Below, piece after piece: positions 62,867-64,000 of a stretch of 64,000 nt of DNA. Source of the stretch: Erythrobacter insulae (lineage in GTDB: Bacteria; Pseudomonadota; Alphaproteobacteria; Sphingomonadales; Sphingomonadaceae). The stretch lies in assembly GCF_007004095.1 (NCBI RefSeq), contig NZ_VHJK01000001.1, forward strand, positions 1,988,501-2,052,500, written 5' to 3'. How positions within the stretch are numbered: the first letter of the stretch is position 1; each line of letters begins with the position of its first letter. Under the pieces are notes generated by a model, which saw nothing but the letters and a program-made list of their open reading frames with translations, searched no databases and was not told the origin of the DNA. A program made the translations under genes and the position numbers.

Positions 62867-64000
62867 ATGACTTTAATGCGTTCGTTCGCAGTGGGCTTGT
62901 TGCCGCTTGCTGCCTTGACAGCAGGCTGTGTGAGCATGCCTTCGACCCAGTCAACTCTCGAAGCTGCGCCTGTCGACACAAGCGAGCAGGCAGAGATCAA
63001 GGCAATGGCCAACAAAGTCGCAGATTGGCAACTCGCCAATCTCGATAATCTTGAAAGCTACATCCGATTTATTTCTCGCGAGACTCCCAATCCACGTGGC
63101 TGGGTCAAAGGGACATTCTTTCTTGGTCTGGCAGATTATGCCGAGCAGACCGGGCAGGAACGCTATACGAACGCCTTGGCGGCTATCGCTGAGCGTGAAA
63201 AGTGGCGTCTGGGCGACCGGCTCTATCACGCCGATGATCATCTTGTCGGGCAGGTCTATATGAGCCTTGCCCGGGCTGGTGTACCGGGTGCTGATCTTGG
63301 CCCGACCCGCAAAACGCTTGATGCGATTTTGGCCGACAAACCGAAAACGCAAATGCTTCACCCGGACAATCATAACGATCCGGGCTGCGCAAAACGGTGG
63401 TGCTGGTCCGATGCGCTGTTCATGGCTCCTGCTACCTGGTGGGACGCGCATGAGACGTTTGGCGATGAGGCTTACGCCGATTATGCACATGCCGAATTCA
63501 AAGTAGCGACCGATTTGTTGTTCGATAAGGAAATCGGACTCTATTATCGCGACAGCCGCTTTTTCGACCGACGCGGGGCAGACGGCGAAAAGCTTTTCTG
63601 GAGCCGCGGCAATGGCTGGGTCTATGGCGGGTTAGTGAATATCATGCGCACCATGGCGCAAGACGATCCGCGCCGGGAATATTACGTCTCGCTGTTCCGC
63701 AAAATGTCCGATCGGTTGGTTGCCATTCAAGCGCCAAACGGAATGTGGCGCGCATCACTCCTCGCCTCAAGCGCAACACCTCCAGAGACGAGCGGCACCG
63801 GCTTTTTTGTCTATGGGCTCGCATGGGGTTTGAACGAGGGGCTTCTTAAGGGTGATCAATATTCATCTGCAGTGGATGCTGGCTGGGCCGCATTGATGGC
63901 CAATGTCGATAGCGAGGGACGGCTTGGATATGTCCAGCAGGTCGGCGATCAGCCTGAGGGTGTGCAGCCCGATGACCGCCAGCTTTATGGTACCGGGGCA
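62867..64000 (+). CDS. GH105 unsaturated rhamnogalacturonyl/glucuronyl hydrolase-like lipoprotein (partial)
   Basis: 378 codons are in the window; the gene runs off the right edge. It starts MTLMRSFAVGLLPLAALTAGC, a lipoprotein signal with lipobox TAGC, with GGGAG upstream. The GH105/YteR-type (alpha/alpha)6 pattern is seen: GWVKGTFFLGLADYAE, YHADDHLVGQVYMSLA, KRWCWSDALFMAPATWW, FWSRGNGWVYGGL and ETSGTGFFVYGLAWGLN. GH105 enzymes remove the 4,5-unsaturated uronic acid left by lyases on rhamnose-containing chains such as rhamnogalacturonan I and ulvan. It is the third gene of the rhaD-rhaI run. Confidence 0.92.
   Translation, partial: MTLMRSFAVGLLPLAALTAGCVSMPSTQSTLEAAPVDTSEQAEIKAMANKVADWQLANLDNLESYIRFISRETPNPRGWVKGTFFLGLADYAEQTGQERYTNALAAIAEREKWRLGDRLYHADDHLVGQVYMSLARAGVPGADLGPTRKTLDAILADKPKTQMLHPDNHNDPGCAKRWCWSDALFMAPATWWDAHETFGDEAYADYAHAEFKVATDLLFDKEIGLYYRDSRFFDRRGADGEKLFWSRGNGWVYGGLVNIMRTMAQDDPRREYYVSLFRKMSDRLVAIQAPNGMWRASLLASSATPPETSGTGFFVYGLAWGLNEGLLKGDQYSSAVDAGWAALMANVDSEGRLGYVQQVGDQPEGVQPDDRQLYGTGA

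Noticed and set aside
35067..64000. A duplicated tRNA-Ser 3' end as island attachment site
   Set aside because: I looked for the T-arm and acceptor sequence elsewhere in the window and did not find it; no integrase or transposase is present either.
1..64000. CRISPR arrays, insertion sequences, prophage genes or rRNA
   Set aside because: No regularly spaced direct repeats, transposase, integrase, phage structural genes or rRNA sequences were seen.

Overview
The window looks like a chromosomal segment of a marine alphaproteobacterium of the order Sphingomonadales, most likely Erythrobacteraceae. This is inferred from a GcrA-type cell-cycle regulator, a large TonB-dependent receptor of the sphingomonad/caulobacter kind, the rimP-nusA-ylxR-infB-rbfA order, and many sugar-degrading genes directed at sulfated, algal-type substrates. 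No database was searched, so the placement rests on recognised protein families and gene order only.

Layout. (1) 1-5157: the phage-shock (Psp) envelope-stress locus. pspF reads right. A sigma54-driven operon reads left: a 61-aa membrane protein, pspA, pspB, pspC, then five further small membrane proteins that resemble PspB and share its C-terminal coiled-coil signature. A sufE-like gene is cut by the left edge. (2) 5341-6486: a secreted subtilisin-like protease with a strong terminator. (3) 6706-14126: the conserved rimP-nusA-ylxR-infB-rbfA expression cluster, with two tandem hotdog thioesterases and a DUF1697 gene inserted before rbfA. (4) 14123-25261: an 11-kb block separating rbfA from its usual partner truB. 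It holds yceI, an AbgT transporter, tdk, an M50 protease, and a galactoside operon galA(GH36)-glpD-galT-galK with a divergent sugar:sodium symporter. Because glpD sits inside the operon, I propose galactosyl-glycerol (for example floridoside) as the substrate. (5) 25293-29150: truB-rpsO-pnp. (6) 29318-34847: mixed housekeeping and unknown genes, including two SAM-binding-fold enzymes, a DUF481 outer-membrane protein, gcrA, an ABC-2 permease and hspQ. (7) 35067-35156: tRNA-Ser(CGA). (8) 35242-64000: a large L-rhamnose polysaccharide utilisation locus running past the right edge.

The rhamnose locus encodes a GH106 and a GH78 alpha-L-rhamnosidase, two sulfatases, a GH3 glycosidase, an aldose epimerase, two beta-helix (pectate-lyase-like) secreted proteins, a TonB-dependent receptor, an MhpD-type hydratase, a DeoR regulator and a GH105 unsaturated-uronyl hydrolase. 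It also encodes the whole phosphorylated rhamnose route: RhaI isomerase, FGGY kinase, a fused RhaD aldolase/dehydrogenase, and LldD to turn L-lactate into pyruvate. Sulfatases plus rhamnosidases plus GH105 fit a sulfated, uronic-acid-containing rhamnose polymer such as ulvan. No known ulvan lyase is seen here, so the two beta-helix proteins are the candidates for backbone cleavage.

Two observations are the most likely to be new. One is the six-member PspB-like array with a tail motif shared by PspC and an in-frame PspA extension. The other is a repeated TGATTGA-N13-TGATYRA element upstream of several rhamnose-locus genes, which looks like the operator of the local regulator.
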